A stretch of 64,000 bases of DNA from Stutzerimonas kunmingensis (GCF_900114065.1 NZ_FORS01000004.1:186001-250000); one strand, 5' to 3'. Numbered from the stretch's first letter, positions 18,134-28,958 are shown. The notes: a model not told the origin generated them from the letters alone. Numbers and translations are program-made.

Positions 18134-19429
18134 TCAAAGGATGTTCGCGTAGTCGGCTTCGATGCGATCCAGGCTCAGGTGATTGAGGAAGTTGGAGAAG
18201 CACATCCAGGCCGACAGCGCATTGAGGTCCTGAAATTGCTGCGGCAGATACTTGGGCGGGACGACCATGCCCTCGTCTACCAACTGGCGCAGCGTGCGCA
18301 TGTCCTCAAGCGTGGTCTTGCCGCAGAACAGCAGCGGGATCTGCTCCAGCCGGCCTTTGCGCACGGCTAGCTGGATGTAGTTGTAGATCATGATGAAGCC
18401 CTTCAGGTAGGACAGGTCCTTGGTGAAGGGCAAACCATCGGGGGTCGAGCCGCGGAACACCCGGCTGGCATTGCTGTAGCAATCGTCGTCGCCATAGCCC
18501 TGCTCGCGGAAGAAGGCGAACACGTCGAGGAAATCCGCGCCCTCCTCGGCCATGTGGATGGCGCGGGTGCGGTTGGTCAGCTTGCGCAGGCGCGTCGGGT
18601 AGGAGGCGAAGGCGATGACTTCCATCAGGATGGCCAGGCCCTCCTGGGTCACCGTCGAGGACGGTGGCCCCTTGGCGAGGAAGGTGCAGATCGGCTGGTT
18701 CTGCCCGTTGAGCGTGGTGCCGACATGCACCAGTCCTTCGTGCACTTCCAGCGCGCGCACATCACGCTCGTTGAACAGCGCATCGCTGCGGATCTTGATG
18801 TAGTCGGCGCCCGCTGCCGCATCGGCGAGGATGCCGTCGGACTCGAAAACACGGATCACGCCCTCGCCTTCGCCGAACACCACATCCAGCCGCTTCTGCA
18901 GCAGCTCGACGGCCTGCGGCGCGGTGAGATTCTTCGGCTCGTCACGCAGATCGCCACGGTCGGCGATGTTGTTCAGGTAGTCGGAGAGCATAAGGCCGAG
19001 GTCGGCCAGGGTTGGATCGCCAGCATGGAAGGCGTCGGATGCCGCGCCGTAGAGCTCCTGGGAGATCATGCCGAAGTCCGGTGTGCCACGCGCCTCGAGC
19101 ATGCGGATAACCATGCGGTATTCCTTACACATGCGCCGCATGATCTGCCCGACCGGGTTGAACTGACCGAGCTGACGGGTGATGTCGCGCTCGATGTCCT
19201 GGAATTCCTGCTTCTTGGCGCTGGAATCGAAGGCCAGTGGCCGGCCCTCGTAGTAGCCGCGATCGATCTTCGGCAGCTCGCGGCCCTTGGCGGCGAAAAA
19301 ACCCTGGCGGGTATTCTCGTCCCACTTCACCGCGTCCAGTACGCGCACTGGCGTCTGCGCCTCGACGATGCGGTCGGACAGCCCGCGCACGATGGTCTGA
19401 TACTCATCCAGGTTGTTACGGCTGTTCAT
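18134..19429 (-). CDS. DUF1704 / QEGLA-motif protein, likely zinc metallopeptidase
   Basis: This 431-residue soluble protein belongs to DUF1704, whose bacterial members are labelled flavohemoglobin expression-modulating QEGLA motif protein. It has the QEGLA motif (TQEGLAILME, Glu263) and an HExxxH motif, H230-E-G-L-V-H235, 33 residues before it. The eukaryotic relative MATCAP, from memory, uses such an HExxxH plus a downstream Glu to bind zinc as a tyrosine carboxypeptidase. This protein probably has the same catalytic centre; substrate unknown. The start at 19429 follows an AGAGGG ribosome site. It lies between the BI-1-like gene and lysS. Confidence 0.85.
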   Translation of the reverse strand: MNSRNNLDEYQTIVRGLSDRIVEAQTPVRVLDAVKWDENTRQGFFAAKGRELPKIDRGYYEGRPLAFDSSAKKQEFQDIERDITRQLGQFNPVGQIMRRMCKEYRMVIRMLEARGTPDFGMISQELYGAASDAFHAGDPTLADLGLMLSDYLNNIADRGDLRDEPKNLTAPQAVELLQKRLDVVFGEGEGVIRVFESDGILADAAAGADYIKIRSDALFNERDVRALEVHEGLVHVGTTLNGQNQPICTFLAKGPPSSTVTQEGLAILMEVIAFASYPTRLRKLTNRTRAIHMAEEGADFLDVFAFFREQGYGDDDCYSNASRVFRGSTPDGLPFTKDLSYLKGFIMIYNYIQLAVRKGRLEQIPLLFCGKTTLEDMRTLRQLVDEGMVVPPKYLPQQFQDLNALSAWMCFSNFLNHLSLDRIEADYANIL

Positions 19430-19520
19430 CAGTCCCTCTTCACGGATGACCCGTACCCTTGAGGTTATACCCGCAGCCGCCGAGGCCGGCACACTGCGGT
19501 GTCAGTCGACGCTCAGTGGA

Positions 19521-21023
19521 TCAGAGTTCCGGACGCATGTGCGGGAAGAGGATCACGTCGCGGATCGAAGGCGAGTTGGTCAGCAGCATCACCAGGCGAT
19601 CGATGCCGATACCCTCGCCCGCGGTCGGCGGCATGCCGTATTCCAGCGCACGCACGAAGTCGGCGTCGAAGTGCATGGCTTCGTCATCGCCGGCATCCTT
19701 GTCGGCTACCTGCGCGTGGAAACGTTCGGCCTGATCCTCGGCATCGTTGAGCTCGGAATAGGCGTTGGCGATCTCGCGGCCACCAATGAACAGTTCGAAG
19801 CGGTCGGTGACGTTGGGGTTGCGATCATTGCGTCGGGCCAGCGGCGAGACCTCGAACGGGTACTCGGTGATGAAGGTCGGCTGTTCCAGCTTGTGCTCGA
19901 CCAGCTCCTCGAAAATCATCACCTGCAGCTTACCCAGCCCTTCGTGGCCGAGCAGCTTGGCGCCGGCCTTCTTGGCGATGGCGCGAGCCTTCTCGACGTC
20001 GTTCAGGTCATCCGCGGAGATTTCCGGGTTGAACTTGAGGATCGAGTCGAACACCGACAGCCGCGCGAAGGGCTCGCCGAAGTGGAACACCTTGTCGCCG
20101 TAGGGCACGTCGGTGCTGCCAAGCACGGCCTGGGCCAGCTCGCGGAACAGCTCCTCGGTGAGATCCATATTGTCTTCGTAGTCGGCGTAAGCCTGGTAGA
20201 ACTCGAGCATGGTGAACTCGGGGTTATGCCGGGTCGAGACGCCTTCGTTGCGGAAGTTGCGGTTGATCTCGAACACGCGCTCGAAGCCACCGACCACCAG
20301 ACGCTTGAGGTAGAGCTCCGGCGCGATGCGCAGGAACATCGGCATGTCCAGCGCGTTGTGATGGGTCTCGAACGGTTTGGCCGCAGCGCCGCCGGGAATG
20401 GTCTGCAGCATCGGCGTTTCGACTTCGAGGAAGTCACGCTCGGCGAGGAACTTGCGGATATGCGAGATGACCTGGGAGCGCACGCGGAACGTTTCGCGCA
20501 CCTCCTCGTTGACCATCAGGTCGACGTAGCGCTGGCGGTAGCGCTGCTCGGTGTCGGTCAGGCCGTGGAACTTGTCCGGCAGCGGGCGCAGCGACTTGGT
20601 CAGCAGGCGCACGCTGTTCATGTAGACGTACAGGTCGCCCTTGCCGGAGCGCGCCAGTGTGCCCTCGGCGGCAATGATGTCGCCCAGGTCGAAGTGCTTG
20701 ACCGCGTCGACCTGCTCGGCCGGCAGCGTCTTGCGATCGACATAGACCTGGATGCGCCCGCTCATATCCTGCAGCACCATGAATGGCCCGCGGTTGAGCA
20801 TGATGCGCCCGGCGACCTTGACCGGAATGGCGGCCGCCTCCAGCTCCTCCTTGGTCTTCTCGGCGTACTGTTTCTGCAGGTCGCCTGCATAGCGGTCGCG
20901 ACGGAAGTCATTGGGGAAGGCATTGCCCTGCTCGCGCACGGCAGCAAGCTTTTCCTTGCGCTGGGCAATCAGCTTGTTTTCTTCCTCTTGGATGGCGTGC
21001 TGGTTCAGCGGTTGTTCGCTCAT
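19521..21023 (-). CDS. lysS: lysine--tRNA ligase, class II
   Basis: A 500-residue class II synthetase. The N-terminal OB-fold anticodon-binding domain (about 60-170) contains [20 protein letters not shown]. The catalytic domain has motif 1 with [10 protein letters not shown], motif 2 with [20 protein letters not shown] (about 260-280), and motif 3 with [20 protein letters not shown] near the end. It follows prfB by 64 bp on the same strand, the conserved bacterial prfB-lysS operon. Confidence 0.97.
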   Translation of the reverse strand: MSEQPLNQHAIQEEENKLIAQRKEKLAAVREQGNAFPNDFRRDRYAGDLQKQYAEKTKEELEAAAIPVKVAGRIMLNRGPFMVLQDMSGRIQVYVDRKTLPAEQVDAVKHFDLGDIIAAEGTLARSGKGDLYVYMNSVRLLTKSLRPLPDKFHGLTDTEQRYRQRYVDLMVNEEVRETFRVRSQVISHIRKFLAERDFLEVETPMLQTIPGGAAAKPFETHHNALDMPMFLRIAPELYLKRLVVGGFERVFEINRNFRNEGVSTRHNPEFTMLEFYQAYADYEDNMDLTEELFRELAQAVLGSTDVPYGDKVFHFGEPFARLSVFDSILKFNPEISADDLNDVEKARAIAKKAGAKLLGHEGLGKLQVMIFEELVEHKLEQPTFITEYPFEVSPLARRNDRNPNVTDRFELFIGGREIANAYSELNDAEDQAERFHAQVADKDAGDDEAMHFDADFVRALEYGMPPTAGEGIGIDRLVMLLTNSPSIRDVILFPHMRPEL

Positions 21024-21087
21024 TGCGGGTCGTCCCGGTCAAATCGTTTCAATGGAGGTGCTTGCGGCTTGAGGCTTGCAGCTGCTC

Positions 21088-22183
21088 TCAGAGCCCCTGT
21101 TTCAGGCTGGCTTCGAGGTATCCGTCGAGGTCGCCGTCGAGCACCTTCTGGCAATCGCTGCGCTCCACACCGGTACGCAGATCCTTGATGCGCGAGTCGT
21201 CGAGCACGTAGGAACGGATCTGGTGCCCCCAGCCAATGTCCGACTTGCTGTCTTCCAGCGCCTGAGAGGCGGCGTTGCGCTTCTGCATTTCCAGTTCGTA
21301 CAACTTGGCCCGCAGCATCTTCATGGCGGTGTCCTTGTTGGCGTGCTGGGAACGTTCGTTCTGGCAGGCCACCACGGTATTGGTCGGGACGTGGGTGATA
21401 CGCACGGCCGAATCGGTGGTGTTTACGTGCTGACCACCGGCGCCGGAGGAACGGTAGGTATCGATGCGCAGGTCGGCCGGGTTGATCTCGATCTCGACCC
21501 TGTCGTCGATCTCGGGTGAGGCGAACACTGCCGAGAACGAGGTGTGGCGGCGCGCGCCGGAGTCGAACGGGCTCTTGCGAACCAGGCGGTGCACACCGAT
21601 CTCGGTGCGCAACCAGCCAAAAGCATATTCACCCTTGATGTGCACCGTGGCACCCTTGATGCCGGCGACTTCGCCCTCGGACAGCTCGACGATCTCGGCA
21701 GTGAAACCGCGCTTGTCGGCCCAGCGCAGGTACATGCGCAGCAGGATGTTCGCCCAGTCCTGCGCCTCGGTGCCGCCGGAACCGGCCTGGATGTCCAGGT
21801 AGCAGTTATTCGGGTCCATCTCATGGCTGAACATGCGGCGGAATTCGAGCTTTTCGAGGATTCCGCGCAGACGGTCCAGCTCGGCGGCCACATCATCAAC
21901 GGCGCCTTGATCATCTTCTTCGACCGCCATGTCGAGCAGGTCGCGAGAGTCGGCAAGTCCGCCATCGAGGTCATCGATGGTTTCGACAATCTGCGCCAGG
22001 GTGGCGCGTTCACGGCCCAGGCTCTGGGCGTATTCGGGCTTGTTCCAGACGTTGGGGTCTTCGAGTTCGCGGTTTACTTCGACGAGACGATCATGCTTCT
22101 GATCGTAGTCAAAGATACCCCCGAATTGACAGGGTGCGCTCGGACAGGTCCTTGATGCTGTTGAGGATCGGGTTGATTTCCAT
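21088..22183 (-). CDS. prfB: peptide chain release factor 2 with programmed +1 frameshift
   Basis: RF2 reads UAA and UGA and releases the peptide. The gene is in two frames. Codons 1-24 (ATG at 22183, starting [18 protein letters not shown]) run to an in-frame TGA at 22111-22109. The rest continues in the +1 frame from 22110 with DYDQKHDR, giving 364 residues. The slip site CGGGGGTATCTTTGAC (SD-like GGGGG, then CTT TGA C) is the classic autoregulatory recoding signal. The stop-recognition motif SPFDSG and the peptidyl-transferase motif GAGGQHVN are intact. It heads the prfB-lysS operon. Confidence 0.97.
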
Positions 22184-22307
22184 AGGTAGGCAGCTCTCAA
22201 TCGGACGGTGCAAAAGCCGGCGATTATAACTCAGCCAACCCGCGCTGACAGCCCGCCGGACGTGCCGGCGGACGGTCAGGAAACGGATTTGCCCTCATGA
22301 CGGTCGA

Positions 22308-23024
22308 TCAGGCACTCACACCGCGTACCTGGCTTTCCAGCTCGGCTTTGAGTTGCGGATCGAGCTGCAGACAGCGGGCAAGTTCATCCAGATAGGCACG
22401 CTCCATGAAATGCTCCTCGTCGACCATCAGCACGCTGGCCAGATACATCTCCGCAGCCATCTCGGGGGTACTGGCGGCACTGGCCACGTCAGCCGGGTCC
22501 AGCGGCTTGTTCAGTTCGGCCTCGAGCCAGTGCTGCAGATCAGCATCGGCCAGCTTGCCCAGCTCCGCCTCGATCAGCTGACGCTCTCGGGCATCGACAT
22601 GGCCGTCGGCCTTGGCCGCTGCCACCAGTGCCTTGAGAATGCCCTGGCTGTGCACCTCGACCTCTGCCGGCGGCAGGCGATCGATGGTCTGTGGCGTCTG
22701 CTGTTGCGCCCCGCCCTGCTGCGCCTGCCAGTTGCTGTAGGCCTTGTAGGCCAGCACGCCGAGCGCCGCCAGACCGCCGTAGGTCACCGCCTTGCCGCCC
22801 ATCTTGCGCACCTTGCGGTTGCCCAGCAGCAACCCCATGGCACCGGCCGCCAGCGCGCCGCCACCGGCACCCGACAGGGCATTGCCGAGCGAACCGCCGC
22901 CAACGCCGGAAAGCAGGTCGCTCAAACCGCCTTTGCCAGGTTTGCCACCTGCACTGGATTGCTGCTTCTGCAGCAGGTCCTGACCGGACCTGAGCAGTTG
23001 ATCGAGAAGGCCACTGGTTTTCAT
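22308..23024 (-). CDS. TerB/DUF533 (YebE-like) inner-membrane protein
   Basis: A 238-residue protein: a Gly/Gln-rich N-terminal part (about 20-65), a hydrophobic Gly/Ala segment LAAGAMGLLLGN followed by KAVTYGGLAALGVLAYKAYSNW (about 70-110), and a C-terminal helical TerB-like domain (about 125-235). The domain carries acidic metal-site-like motifs AAKADGHVDARERQLIEAEL and ASVLMVDEEHFMERAYLDEL. The start at 23024 was preferred over an upstream in-frame start that would overlap the preceding gene without homology. It follows the OYE gene by 43 bp. Function unknown; relatives respond to envelope stress. Confidence 0.85.
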   Translation of the reverse strand: MKTSGLLDQLLRSGQDLLQKQQSSAGGKPGKGGLSDLLSGVGGGSLGNALSGAGGGALAAGAMGLLLGNRKVRKMGGKAVTYGGLAALGVLAYKAYSNWQAQQGGAQQQTPQTIDRLPPAEVEVHSQGILKALVAAAKADGHVDARERQLIEAELGKLADADLQHWLEAELNKPLDPADVASAASTPEMAAEMYLASVLMVDEEHFMERAYLDELARCLQLDPQLKAELESQVRGVSA

Positions 23025-23067
23025 CGAAGTCCCCAAACGGATTGAATCAGGATTTGAACAGCAGTGC

Positions 23068-24237
<1,170 letters not shown>

Positions 24238-24272
24238 TCATGCCCAGCCCGACATCGGTGGAACTGTCAGCC

Positions 24273-26366
24273 TCAGGCAGCGCTGACCTGCACCGGCACA
24301 CCGTTGAGCGCGGCATTGCCGGATACATCCAACTGGCGCTCGTCAGTCAGGTCGTTACTGCTGGCGCCCGGTTGCTGCCGGGCGATATCCATTTGCACGC
24401 CAGGACGGGCGTGGCCCCAGCCATGCGGCAGGCTGACCACGCCGGGCATCATCTCCTCGCTGGCCAGCGCCTCCACCTCGACCACGCCGACCCGGGAATG
24501 CACGCGCACCCGCTGGCCATCCTGCAAAGTCCGAGCAGCCATGTCCGCAGGGTGCATCAGCAGCTGATGACGAGGTTTGCCCTTCACCAGGCGCTGGTAG
24601 TTGTGCATCCAGGAATTGTTGCTGCGTACATGCCGGCGGCCGATCAGCAACAGCTCGTCGGCACCTGCCTGAGGCTGCGCGGCGAAACGCTGCAGATCGT
24701 CCAGCATCAGCGCCGGCGCGGTCTGGATGCGCTTGTTCGGCGTTTTCAGGCGCCGCGCCAGGTTTGGCTTGAGCGGCCCGAGATCCAGCCCGTGGGGATG
24801 ATCCTCCAGTGCTGCCAGGCGCAGCTTGCGCTCGGACTTGTCGCCGTATGGCCCATGGCGTAGCGCCAGGTCCATCATTTGCTGCGGCGGCATGGTGGGC
24901 TTCAGCTCGACGCCGACCCGCGCTGCGTACGCCTTAGCCAGCCCGATGAAGATTTCCCAGTCGTGCAGCGCACCCTCGGGTTTGGGCAGTACCGGCTGGT
25001 TGAAGCGGGTAACGTTGCGCACGGCGAGCAGGTTGAAGGTGGCGTCGTAATGGTCGTGCTCCAGCGGCGCGGTCGGCGGCAGGATCACGTCGGCATAGCG
25101 AGTGGTTTCGTTGATGTAGAAATCCACACTGAGCATGAACTCCAGCCCATCCAGCGCCTGCTCCAGCTTGCGCCCGTTGGGCGTGGAGAGCACCGGGTTT
25201 CCGGCCACGGTGATCAGTGCACGCACCTGCCCTTCCCCGGGTTCAAGCATCTCCTCGGCCAGTGCCGCTACCGGTAGTTCGCCGCCGTATTCAGGCAACT
25301 GCGAAACCCGGCTATGCCAGGCGGCGAAGTGGCCGCCGGAGGTGGTCTCCACCAGATCCACCGCAGGCTCGGTACACAGCGCGCCGCCGACCCGATCGAG
25401 GTTACCGGTGACCAGGTTGATCAGCTGCACCAACCACTGGCAGAGCGTGCCGAAGGCCTGGGTCGAGACGCCCATCCGCCCGTAGCAGACTGCCTTGTCC
25501 GCCGCCGCGAAATCCCGCGCCAGCTGGCGGATCTGCTCGGCCGGAATCCCACAACGGGCGCTCATCGCCTCGGCGGTAAAGGCGGCGATCGCCGTGCGCA
25601 CCTCCTCGATGCCGTCCAGCGGGAGCTCGCTGGTGCGCGTCAGGCCTTCCTCGAACAGAGTATTGAGCAGGCCAAACAGCAGCGCCGCGTCTTGTCCCGG
25701 CCGCACGAACATATGTTGATCGGCGATCGCTGCGGTCTCGCTGCGACGCGGGTCGACCACCACCAGCTTGCCGCCGCGGGCACGGATCGCCTTCAACCGC
25801 TTCTCTACGTCGGGCACGGTCATGATGCTGCCATTGGAGGCCAGCGGGTTGCCGCCGAGGATCAGCATGAAATCGGTGTGATCGATGTCCGGCACGGGTA
25901 ATAGCAGGCCGTGGCCGTACATCAGATGGCTGGTCAGGTGATGCGGCAGCTGATCGACCGAGGTCGCGGAAAAGCGATTGCGCGTCTTCAGCAGCCCGAG
26001 GAAGTAGTTGCTGTGGGTCATCAGCCCGTAGTTGTGCACACTCGGGTTGCCCTGGTAGATGGCCACGGCATTGGCGCCGTGGCGCTCGCGGATCTCAGCC
26101 AGGCGCTCGGCGACCAGTTCGTAGGCCTCCTCCCAGCTGATCGCCTGCCACTCATCGCCGCAGCGCCGCATCGGGTGGCGCAGCCGGTCACGGTCGTTCT
26201 GGATGTCCCGCAGGGCGACAGCCTTGGGACAGATATGGCCGCGGCTGAAGCTGTCGAGGGGGTCGCCCTTGATCGAAAGGATGCGCTCGCCTTCGGTCTG
26301 GATGGTCAGGCCGCAGATGGCTTCGCACAGATGACAGGCACGGTGATGGACGCTGATCTCGCTCAT
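24273..26366 (-). CDS. molybdopterin oxidoreductase, orphan catalytic subunit
   Basis: This 697-residue protein is a DMSO-reductase-family molybdenum enzyme. An N-terminal 4Fe-4S motif is complete (C11-x2-C14-x3-C18-x27-C46 in CHLCEAICG ... GHICPKA). A molybdopterin domain follows (YQGNPSVHNYG near 90, LGGNPLASNGS, VDPRRSETA), and a C-terminal pterin-binding domain (LIGRRHVRSNNSWMHN, PGVVSLPHGWGH). No twin-arginine signal is present, so it is cytosolic. No electron-transfer or membrane subunit is adjacent. Substrate unknown; relatives include formate-dehydrogenase- and assimilatory-nitrate-reductase-like enzymes. The start is 26366, or 15 bases upstream. Confidence 0.88.
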   Translation of the reverse strand: MSEISVHHRACHLCEAICGLTIQTEGERILSIKGDPLDSFSRGHICPKAVALRDIQNDRDRLRHPMRRCGDEWQAISWEEAYELVAERLAEIRERHGANAVAIYQGNPSVHNYGLMTHSNYFLGLLKTRNRFSATSVDQLPHHLTSHLMYGHGLLLPVPDIDHTDFMLILGGNPLASNGSIMTVPDVEKRLKAIRARGGKLVVVDPRRSETAAIADQHMFVRPGQDAALLFGLLNTLFEEGLTRTSELPLDGIEEVRTAIAAFTAEAMSARCGIPAEQIRQLARDFAAADKAVCYGRMGVSTQAFGTLCQWLVQLINLVTGNLDRVGGALCTEPAVDLVETTSGGHFAAWHSRVSQLPEYGGELPVAALAEEMLEPGEGQVRALITVAGNPVLSTPNGRKLEQALDGLEFMLSVDFYINETTRYADVILPPTAPLEHDHYDATFNLLAVRNVTRFNQPVLPKPEGALHDWEIFIGLAKAYAARVGVELKPTMPPQQMMDLALRHGPYGDKSERKLRLAALEDHPHGLDLGPLKPNLARRLKTPNKRIQTAPALMLDDLQRFAAQPQAGADELLLIGRRHVRSNNSWMHNYQRLVKGKPRHQLLMHPADMAARTLQDGQRVRVHSRVGVVEVEALASEEMMPGVVSLPHGWGHARPGVQMDIARQQPGASSNDLTDERQLDVSGNAALNGVPVQVSAA

Positions 26367-26494
26367 TTCGGATTCCCGCATGGCGCTGTTGTTGTCCAGC
26401 CACTCTAGGCGCCATGGCCGCGGGCAACAATCAGACGTCTTGACGGGGAATGGCGCTGGATTCAGCCGGCCTATCGTCAGCCGGCATGCATCGA

Positions 26495-28210
26495 TCAGCG
26501 CGGGGCGATATGCGCCACCATCAGCTGCACGCTTTCCTGACCGCGGTACTCGTTGACGTCGAGCTTGTAGGCCAGCTCGGCCCAGCGCACCGTCGGATTC
26601 GGCCAGATTTCGCGGTCGACGTTGAAGGCAATGCCGTCGAGGGTCAGCGAGCCGCATTCGCTCTTGAGCACCAGCTTCAGATGGCGCTCGCCGACGATAC
26701 GTTGCTGCACCAACTGGAACACCCCATGAAACATCGGCTCGGGAAAATGCTGGCCCCAGGGCCCGGCGTTGCGCAGCGCACGCGCCAGTTCCAGGTGGAA
26801 CTCCTCGACGCTGAGCTGGCCGTCGGTTAGCAGCCGGCCGGTGAGATCATCCTCGCACAGCTGGCGGCGCACTTCGGCGTCGAAGGCGGCAGCGAATGCG
26901 CCGAAGCTGGCTTGCGGCAGCGACAGCCCGGCCGCCATGGCATGCCCGCCAAACTTGCTGATCAAGCCGGGATGCTTGGCGGCGACCGCATCCAGCGCAT
27001 CGCGGATATGAAAGCCCGGCACCGAGCGCGCAGAGCCTTTGAGCAGGCCGTCGCCGGCATCGGCGAAGGCGATGGTCGGGCGGTGGTAGCGCTCCTTCAT
27101 ACGCGAAGCCAGGATGCCGATCACGCCCTGATGCCAGTCCGCCTCGAATAGGCACAGGCCGAACGGCAGGTCTTCCAGGGGCAAATCCTTGAGCTGCGCC
27201 AGTGCCTCGCGCTGCATGCCCTGCTCGATGCTCTTGCGGTCCTTGTTCAGCTCATCGAGCTGGACCGCCATATCGCGCGCCAGTGCCTCGTCCTCGCAGA
27301 GCAGGCATTCGATGCCCAGCGACATGTCATCCAGCCGCCCGGCCGCGTTGAGCCGCGGTCCGAGAATGAAGCCCAGGTCGGTAGAGGTGATGCGTCGATG
27401 GTCGCGCCCCGTCACTTCGAGAATCGCCCGCAGGCCCGCCCTCGCCCGCCCCGCGCGAATCCGCGCCAATCCCTGATGGACCAGGATGCGATTGTTGGCA
27501 TCCAGCGATACCACGTCGGCGACACTGCCCAACGCCACGAGGTCCAATAGCTCAGCCAGGTTCGGCTCTGCCCAGCCCTGACGGATGAACCAGTCCAGCT
27601 CACGCAGGCGAGCGCGTAATGCCAGCAGCACATAGAAGATGACCCCGACACCGGCGATGCACTTGCTGGGAAAGGCGCACTCAGGCTGATTGGGGTTAAC
27701 GATGGCATCAGCCGCCGGCAGTTCGTGACCCGGCAGGTGATGGTCCGTGACCAGCACCTTGAGCCCTGCGGCCTTGGCCGCCGCCACGCCGTCGACACTG
27801 GAAATGCCGTTGTCCACGGTCACCAACAGATCGGGCTCGCGCTGCAAGGCAACGGCAACGATTTCCGGCGTCAGACCGTAGCCATATTCGAAGCGATTGG
27901 GCACCAGGTAATCGACGTGGGCAGCGCCAAGCTGGCGCAAGCCAAGTACACCCACGGTGCTGGCCGTGGCGCCATCGGCATCGAAATCGCCGACGAACAG
28001 GATGCGTTGACGCTTCTCCAGCGCCTCGACCAGCAGCTCGACCGCGGCATCGATGCCCTTGAGCTGCTTATAAGGAATCAACCGCGCCAGCCCCTTGTCC
28101 AGCTCCTCTGCGCAGGTCACACCACGGGCCGCGTAGAGGCGCTGCAGCAGCGGCGGCAGCTCGCCAAGGTCGGGCAGCTGCTCGGGCAGGGGGCGGGGTT
28201 CGATACGCAT
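26495..28210 (-). CDS. recJ: single-stranded-DNA-specific exonuclease RecJ
   Basis: A 571-residue 5'-3' ssDNA exonuclease of the DHH superfamily, acting in RecF recombination, mismatch repair and base excision. Motifs: VGDFDADGATAST (D75, D77, D79), the VDNG segment near 132, VTDHHLPGHELP (D156-H157-H158), the PRLNAAGRLDD motif and the DHHA1 region with SKFGGHAMAAGLSL (about 430). The C-terminal OB-like domain is present. The start at 28210 gives the family's usual MRIEPRPLP opening. It lies 28 bp after the MarR-like gene, so they may be cotranscribed. Confidence 0.96.
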   Translation of the reverse strand: MRIEPRPLPEQLPDLGELPPLLQRLYAARGVTCAEELDKGLARLIPYKQLKGIDAAVELLVEALEKRQRILFVGDFDADGATASTVGVLGLRQLGAAHVDYLVPNRFEYGYGLTPEIVAVALQREPDLLVTVDNGISSVDGVAAAKAAGLKVLVTDHHLPGHELPAADAIVNPNQPECAFPSKCIAGVGVIFYVLLALRARLRELDWFIRQGWAEPNLAELLDLVALGSVADVVSLDANNRILVHQGLARIRAGRARAGLRAILEVTGRDHRRITSTDLGFILGPRLNAAGRLDDMSLGIECLLCEDEALARDMAVQLDELNKDRKSIEQGMQREALAQLKDLPLEDLPFGLCLFEADWHQGVIGILASRMKERYHRPTIAFADAGDGLLKGSARSVPGFHIRDALDAVAAKHPGLISKFGGHAMAAGLSLPQASFGAFAAAFDAEVRRQLCEDDLTGRLLTDGQLSVEEFHLELARALRNAGPWGQHFPEPMFHGVFQLVQQRIVGERHLKLVLKSECGSLTLDGIAFNVDREIWPNPTVRWAELAYKLDVNEYRGQESVQLMVAHIAPR

Positions 28211-28238
28211 CGTCGGATTCCAGACTCGGTGAAACGGA

Positions 28239-28766
28239 TTACAGGGAGGTGGCCGCACGTGCGGCCTGGTCGTACAGGCCCGACATAGCGCGCAGCATGC
28301 CCGCCAGGCGGTGGATCTCATCAGGGTCGATATTGAGGTTCTCGAACGAGGCGATCAGGCATTCGCGGCGGATGTCGGCGTACTCCTGACAAAGCGCACG
28401 GCCCTTGTCGGTGGTGCGATAGAACATCTCCTTGCCCTGCTTCGCCCCTTCCACCAGGCCGAGCTTGCTCAGCTTCTTCAGCGCGTAAGTCACGGTGTGG
28501 GTGTCTTCCACATTGAGCAGCAGGCAGATATCCGCCTGTCGCTTGGCGCGGCCACGGCTGGTGAGATTGTGCAGCACCATGACGTCCAGCGCGTTCATCT
28601 CCACCGTGCCGCAGGCCTGCATGCAACGCTCCATCCAGCGCATCAGCGCGGCGCTGGCGACGATGATGCCGTACTCCAGTTCAGACAGTTCCTGGGACTG
28701 CTCGGCGAGGTGCGCCGAAGCGACGATCGAAGATCGCAACGGGCGGGGGCTTTTGGCGTCAACCAT
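28239..28766 (-). CDS. MarR-like winged-helix regulator
   Basis: A 175-residue winged-helix DNA-binding protein. Dimerisation helices flank a wHTH (about 68-125): NALDVMVLHNLTSRGRAKRQADICLLLNVEDTHTVTYALKKLSKLGLVEGAKQGKEMFYRTTD, a MarR-type arrangement with a wing. The start at 28766 was chosen because upstream residues have no homology and run into the operator region. It is divergent from pxpABC with a strong palindrome between (28874-28888). It is therefore likely the regulator of 5-oxoproline use, though it could also control recJ downstream by cotranscription. Confidence 0.82.
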   Translation of the reverse strand: MVDAKSPRPLRSSIVASAHLAEQSQELSELEYGIIVASAALMRWMERCMQACGTVEMNALDVMVLHNLTSRGRAKRQADICLLLNVEDTHTVTYALKKLSKLGLVEGAKQGKEMFYRTTDKGRALCQEYADIRRECLIASFENLNIDPDEIHRLAGMLRAMSGLYDQAARAATSL

Positions 28767-28873
28767 CTTGAGTTCCTGATTGATGAAGCGGCAGCGCCGT
28801 TCGTATCGATGGGGCGGGCAAGGATACAGCAATGTCCGCTCAGGCACTTCAGACGCCCAACGGCAGAAATACG

Positions 28874-28898
28874 TTGATAATTTATCAATACTTTATCA
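28874..28898. promoter_or_regulatory. candidate operator for the MarR-like regulator
   Basis: A perfect 15-bp palindrome TTGATAA-T-TTATCAA is followed by a third half-site TTATCA exactly 11 bp further on (28893), one helical turn. It lies in the 192-bp divergent gap between the MarR-like gene and pxpA. It is not an Anr/FNR box, which needs a 4-base spacer between TTGAT and ATCAA; here it is 5. Confidence 0.6.
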
Positions 28899-28958
28899 GT
28901 GTATCGACCCTCAACGCCGCCGCAAACGCACCAGTCCATTTCGAAAGGAGCAGCCATC

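Noticed and set aside
19413-21188. A 591-codon open frame on the plus strand across lysS
   Set aside because: Antisense to an intact lysyl-tRNA synthetase with all class II motifs; no homology or ribosome site of its own.
22109-22111. In-frame stop in prfB read as a pseudogene mutation or sequencing error
   Set aside because: It is the conserved TGA of the RF2 programmed frameshift with its slippery CTT and SD-like GGGGG.
28874-28888. Anr/FNR box before pxpA
   Set aside because: TTGAT and ATCAA are separated by 5 bases, not 4, and the site is a perfect palindrome beside a MarR-like gene.
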